From Chloroflexota bacterium (GTDB taxonomy: Bacteria > Chloroflexota > Dehalococcoidia > UBA3495), in the NCBI GenBank assembly GCA_002697005.1, contig NZUD01000051.1:1-6820 (forward strand): a DNA stretch of 6,820 nt, given 5' to 3'. A program made the position numbers and the translations under genes. Below are positions 4,464-6,820 of the stretch, one piece after another. The notes under the pieces are model-generated. The model did not search any database, was not told the DNA's origin, and saw only the letters and a program-made list of their open reading frames with translations. Positions within the stretch are counted from its first letter, which is position 1; each line of letters starts with the position of its first letter.

Positions 4464-5630
4464 CTAGAGGGTGCGGACCATCTTGTCCAACTGGCTGATG
4501 GCCTTTTGAATATTGTCTTGAGAATTGGCATAGGATAGCCGTACATACCCCTCGCCGTACTTGCCGAAGGCGCTGCCGGACAGTAAAGCAACTCCCGCCT
4601 CGTTCATTGCCCTGGTCTCGAATTCCATGCTGGTCAGCCCAGTTTCTTGGATGCTAGGGAAGGCGTAGAACGCCCCCTCCGGCTCCGGGCAATTGATGCC
4701 TGGAATACTACGCAGTCCATCAGTTATCAGCCTGCGTCGGATGCCGAACTCAGCCACCATGGCTTCGACTTCGTCCCTTGGGCCTTCCAGCGCGGCCACC
4801 GCTGCCTTCTGGGTAAAGGACGCGGCGCAAGAGACGCTGTTTACAGCTAGCTTCACCACGTGGGGAATCAATTCTTCGGGGAGGATCCCATAGCCCATCC
4901 GCCAACCGGTCATAGCGTAGCTCTTTGAGAATCCATCCAGGATTATGGTGCGTTCCTGCATGCCCGGTATGGACGAGATACTGTAGTGTTCACCGGTGTA
5001 GAGGATGTCTTTGTATATCTCATCGGCCAACACATACAGATCCGGATGCTGCATTACAACCCTTGCGATGGTCTCTAGTTCTTGCTTGGTCAAGGCTGAC
5101 CCGCAGGGGTTCTCCGGCGAGTTCAGGATGATCAGCCGAGTTTGGTCAGTAATCATTCCTGGCAGCGCATCCAAGTCGGGATGGTAGTCCTTCTCTTCCA
5201 GAAGTTGCATGGGAACCGGAGTGGCTCCGGCGAACTTGATCATGGACTCGTAGATTGGGAACCCTGGATTCGGGTAAATGACTTCCACGCCGGGTTCGGC
5301 CAATGCCAACAGAACGTAGAACATGATGGGTTTTGCACCAGGCGTCACCACCACATTGGCCGGGTCGGTGTTGGTACCTCGTACTTCACGGCTGTTCCGT
5401 GCGATGGCCTCCCGCAGGTCGGGCAACCCGGCAGTTGGTCCGTAATGAGTGAAACCGTCGCTGATAGCCTGCATGCCCGCCTCGACGATATGCCTAGGAG
5501 TTTCGAAATCGGGCTCTCCGATCTCTAAGTGGATTATTTCTTTACCCTCGGCTTCTAGAGCCCGGGCCTTAGCCAGCACTTCAAAAGCCGATTCAGTGCC
5601 CAGATCATTCATGCGGGCGGCGACTGTCAT
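4464..5630 (-). CDS. Class I/II PLP-dependent aminotransferase
   Basis: A 388-residue fold-type I aminotransferase that transfers amino groups between amino acids and 2-oxo acids in the cytoplasm. Key positions are visible: Asn174 in NSPENPCG, Asp203 and Tyr206 in LADEIYKD (cofactor ring contacts), the PLP-binding Lys236 in DGFSKSYAMTGWR, and the carboxylate-binding Arg364 in GYVRLSY. The N-terminal LEIGEPDFETP segment and the overall pattern fit the aspartate/aromatic/alanine (AspC/PatA/AlaT-like) subgroup; substrate preference cannot be read from the motifs. TGGAGGACCA stands directly before the ATG. It lies 62 bases downstream of argG and 22 bases before the cupin gene, suggesting one transcription unit and a possible role in amino-acid supply such as aspartate. 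Confidence 0.93.
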   Translation of the reverse strand: MTVAARMNDLGTESAFEVLAKARALEAEGKEIIHLEIGEPDFETPRHIVEAGMQAISDGFTHYGPTAGLPDLREAIARNSREVRGTNTDPANVVVTPGAKPIMFYVLLALAEPGVEVIYPNPGFPIYESMIKFAGATPVPMQLLEEKDYHPDLDALPGMITDQTRLIILNSPENPCGSALTKQELETIARVVMQHPDLYVLADEIYKDILYTGEHYSISSIPGMQERTIILDGFSKSYAMTGWRMGYGILPEELIPHVVKLAVNSVSCAASFTQKAAVAALEGPRDEVEAMVAEFGIRRRLITDGLRSIPGINCPEPEGAFYAFPSIQETGLTSMEFETRAMNEAGVALLSGSAFGKYGEGYVRLSYANSQDNIQKAISQLDKMVRTL

Positions 5631-5692
5631 TGGTCCTCCAGGAACGTGGTACTACAAAAGTGGGGAACTCGGCTATGGAAAGAACCAGAGGA

Positions 5693-6820
5693 TCAATCCG
5701 ACTGGACCTGGTTCTCAGTCTTTACCGACAGGCCGTAGATCTTGATGAATCCTTCGGCAGAGCCGTGGTCAAACTCGTCCGAGCGGTCATACGTCGCCAG
5801 CCCATGATTATACAATGCCTTGGGCGCCTGGCGGCCAACTACCGTGGCAGTACCCTTATGCAAGCGCACTCGGATATCACCGGTTACAAACCGCTGGGTA
5901 CTCTGGACGTAGGAATTTAGGTCTGCCCGGTGGGCTGTGAACCACAGCCCGTTATAGACCACGTCGGCGTATTCCAAAGCGATACGAGCCTTGGTTCGAG
6001 CCTGGTCTTTGGTCAAGGTCATGGCTTCCAAAGCGGTGTGGGCAGTGTGCAGGAGTGTGGCCGCCGGGCATTCGTATATCTCACGCGACTTGATGCCCAC
6101 TAACCTGTTCTCAACGTGGTCGATGCGCCCGATACCGTGGGTGCCTGCTACGGTGTTCAGGTGATTGATCAGATCAGTCCCTGCCATGCGCTCGCCGTCC
6201 AACGACTTGGGCACGCCACACTCGAAATGGACTTCAACGTAGGTTGGGTCGTCAGGTGTCGCCTTCACCGCGTTGGTCCAGGCGTAGGCATCTTCAGGAG
6301 GTTCTAGCCAAGGGTCTTCTAATTCTCCTGCCTCTACGCTCCTGCCCCACAGGTTTTCGTCAGTGGAGAATCGGCTGCGATTAGCGTTGATGGGCAGGTT
6401 CCGCGCCTGCCCATACTCGATTTCGTCATCACGGCTCATGCCCCAGTCACGAATAGGAGCAATGACCTCTATGTCTGGCCCCAAGGAAGCAACACCGACT
6501 TCCAGCCTAACTTGATCGTTACCCTTGCCAGTGCAGCCGTGGGCGATAGCGTACGCGCCGTGCTCCTTGGCCGCCTCCACCAAGTACCGAGCGATAAGCG
6601 GACGGCCCAGTGCTGTGGCCAGAGGATACTGTTCTTCATATACCGTCCCTGCTTGGAGCGACGGGAAAAGAAACTCATTGACCAGGGTATCCCGACCATC
6701 GACGGTCAGAGCTTCCACCGCACCAATACTTAGCGCTCTCTGGCGGATGGACTCCAGATCTACCATACCCAGGTCAATAGTGAGGGTTATTATGTCTGCG
6801 TCGTACTTTTCCTGTAGCCA
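5693..6820 (-). CDS. argG: Argininosuccinate synthase, N-terminus beyond the window
   Basis: ArgG joins citrulline and aspartate, using ATP, to form argininosuccinate in arginine biosynthesis. The frame is open to the right edge, giving 375 residues of about 400; an ATG at 6766 is internal, since WLQEKYDADIITLTIDLG before it is typical ArgG sequence. Counting from the window edge, the motifs are YPLATALGRP (65-74), AHGCTGKGNDQ (93-103), RDDEIEYG, and STDENLWGRS (152-161) followed by LEDPWLEPPE. The ATP-binding SGGLDTS loop lies in the missing N-terminal 25 or so residues. After the beta strand, where many ArgGs have GQG-E-DLE, this one reads GMVDLE, about one residue shorter; the rest is well conserved. 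The stop is TGA, showing that TGA normally terminates in this genome. It is the first visible gene of the unit with the aminotransferase and cupin. Confidence 0.96.
   Translation of the reverse strand, partial: WLQEKYDADIITLTIDLGMVDLESIRQRALSIGAVEALTVDGRDTLVNEFLFPSLQAGTVYEEQYPLATALGRPLIARYLVEAAKEHGAYAIAHGCTGKGNDQVRLEVGVASLGPDIEVIAPIRDWGMSRDDEIEYGQARNLPINANRSRFSTDENLWGRSVEAGELEDPWLEPPEDAYAWTNAVKATPDDPTYVEVHFECGVPKSLDGERMAGTDLINHLNTVAGTHGIGRIDHVENRLVGIKSREIYECPAATLLHTAHTALEAMTLTKDQARTKARIALEYADVVYNGLWFTAHRADLNSYVQSTQRFVTGDIRVRLHKGTATVVGRQAPKALYNHGLATYDRSDEFDHGSAEGFIKIYGLSVKTENQVQSD

Noticed and set aside
6764..6766. ATG at 6766 as the argG start
   Set aside because: The 18 codons before it encode conserved ArgG sequence, so the gene continues past the window edge.

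Overview
The window looks like a chromosomal segment from a free-living bacterium of moderate GC. Crotonase, acyl-CoA dehydrogenase and a luciferase-like (LLM) flavin-oxidoreductase remnant lie close together, and the proteins have a Dehalococcoidia/SAR202-like flavour. This suggests Chloroflexota, but that is inference and no marker gene settles it. TGA is used as a normal stop (argG), so the standard bacterial code applies.

Layout. At the left edge, a divergent minus-strand gene (first 20 codons only) and a plus-strand crotonase-family enzyme (223-1035) share a 161-base regulatory region. That region holds a TTGACA/TAAACT promoter whose spacer contains the palindrome AGAACACTTGTTCT, with two related palindromes nearby. 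Everything from 1127 to the right edge reads on the minus strand. From upstream to downstream it is: argG (N-terminus cut off by the window), a class I PLP aminotransferase, a small cupin, an acyl-CoA dehydrogenase, a HIT-family nucleotide hydrolase, a YqeK-like HD phosphohydrolase, a small gene with an in-frame TGA, and a C-terminal remnant of an LLM flavin-dependent oxidoreductase. Spacings of 22-88 bases suggest two transcription units, argG-aminotransferase-cupin and acyl-CoA dehydrogenase-HIT-HD-small gene, separated by a 189-base gap. The stretch 1036-1126 between the convergent ends has no gene and no convincing terminator.

The main discovery is at 1335-1655 (minus). This stretch appears empty to an ordinary gene caller. 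It encodes a 106-residue protein when the TGA at codon 30 is read as selenocysteine. An ATG with a GAGAGG ribosome-binding site precedes it, and the frame is open for 76 codons after the TGA. Seventeen bases past the TGA is a perfect 6-bp hairpin with a GGUC apical loop, the loop sequence bound by SelB in the E. coli fdhF SECIS. The protein resembles small HesB/IscA-like 'CC/Se motif' (seleno)proteins and contains no cysteine.

Functionally, the window mixes arginine biosynthesis and amino-acid transamination (argG, aminotransferase), acyl-CoA chemistry (crotonase, acyl-CoA dehydrogenase), and two enzymes of families linked to dinucleoside polyphosphate (Ap4A) turnover (HIT and YqeK). No sel genes are visible here; the selenocysteine machinery would have to be elsewhere in the genome.
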